Below are positions 13,244-13,665 of a DNA stretch of 13,665 nt, in pieces. The notes beneath the pieces were generated by a model. That model did no database searches and was not told where the DNA came from. It worked only from the letters and a program-made list of their open reading frames with translations. The translations under genes and the position numbers were made by a program. Origin of the DNA: Dehalococcoidia bacterium. Lineage in GTDB: Bacteria; Chloroflexota; Dehalococcoidia; JACQUA01. Every line of letters begins with the position of its first letter. Within the stretch, counting starts at the first letter, position 1. The stretch is taken from NCBI GenBank assembly GCA_030689845.1, contig JAUYHV010000162.1, positions 1 through 13,665 on the forward strand. Direction: 5' to 3'.

Positions 13244-13665
13244 ACTAACGCTTCCAACTGGTCCAGTTCGAGCTTTTTGCGCTCTTCGTGGAGCTTTTGT
13301 GAGGGAGGCTCCAGGTATACAATGGGGCCAGGGTAACCGTAGAAGTTACCGGAACCGTAAGCGGCTTGGCCACCGCCGACCTCAATGTAACAGAAGCCCT
13401 TCCCATCGAACCTCTTGGACTCGTCTTTGCCTTTGAGTTCAGCCACTATGTTCGCCGCTACCACACGACCGTGCTCATCGGCGAATACTCCCGCCTTGGG
13501 CAAGGAAAGACCTGTGGGGTTGGGCTGCTTAATGGATGTCACATCGCCAATGGCAAAGACGCCAGGGTAACGTGTCTCCAGAGTATCAATCTCAACAGGG
13601 ATCCAGCCCGTTTCGTCCGTTAGTCCAGCTTCCCGCACTACCTTTGGTGCGGCATGGGGCGGTAT
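13240..13665 (-). CDS. SQR-like FAD/NAD(P) oxidoreductase, C-terminal part
   Basis: The frame is open to the window edge; 141 residues are visible, read from IPPHAAPKVVREAGL. GWIPVEIDTLETRYPGVFAIGDV is the second FAD-binding stretch of disulfide-reductase-fold flavoproteins, with the conserved Gly-Asp that contacts FAD. CYIEVGGGQAAYGSGNFYGYPGP and LEPPSQKLHEERKKLE are typical of the sulfide:quinone oxidoreductase / flavocytochrome-c sulfide dehydrogenase branch. The redox cysteines lie in the missing part, so sulfide oxidation cannot be confirmed. A coupled small membrane-protein gene follows with a 4-base overlap. Confidence 0.85.
   Translation of the reverse strand: MPPHAAPKVVREAGLTDETGWIPVEIDTLETRYPGVFAIGDVTSIKQPNPTGLSLPKAGVFADEHGRVVAANIVAELKGKDESKRFDGKGFCYIEVGGGQAAYGSGNFYGYPGPIVYLEPPSQKLHEERKKLELDQLEALV

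Overview
The window looks like chromosomal DNA of an anaerobic, low-oxygen-type Firmicute, perhaps Peptococcaceae-like. This is inferred from consensus AGGAGG ribosome sites, several GTG starts, TTGACA-type and extended -10 promoters, strong Rho-independent terminators, a lipid-anchored solute receptor, and the gene content (UbiD and thiamine-diphosphate decarboxylase families, SQR-like flavoprotein, HicAB, HepT). No rRNA, intact tRNA, insertion sequence or CRISPR array is visible.

Left edge (1-810): remains of a toxin-antitoxin neighbourhood. The end of a HepT-type RNase toxin is followed by a short orphan frame and then a complete hicAB pair. Three near-identical copies of a 18-21 base sequence lie at 156, 287 and 784. 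Each begins inside or directly against the stop codon of the preceding frame. The sequence reads like the 3' end of a tRNA (T-arm strand, acceptor strand, ACCA), and the first two copies are followed by terminators.

811-4160: a secreted PhoA-family alkaline phosphatase (minus) is divergent from a TctC/Bug-like substrate-binding lipoprotein (plus). The lipoprotein gene has its own promoter and a very strong terminator.

4160-7260: an MFS transporter and a PH-like membrane protein (both minus) are followed by a double zinc-ribbon protein and a glycine-rich RRM RNA-binding protein (both plus), each ending in a long hairpin.

7294-12785: the most coherent metabolic locus. A nitroreductase-family flavoprotein and a benzoylformate-decarboxylase-like ThDP enzyme run leftward. 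A UbiD-family prFMN decarboxylase runs rightward. They share a control region of about 340 bases that holds two opposed promoters and two palindromes. An EamA transporter converges on ubiD. Handling of an aromatic or 2-oxo carboxylate is a reasonable inference, but the substrate cannot be read from sequence.

Right edge (12931-13665): the C-terminal part of an SQR-like FAD oxidoreductase runs off the window. A small membrane-protein gene is coupled to it by a 4-base ATGA overlap. That gene appears broken by an in-frame TGA and a frame change.
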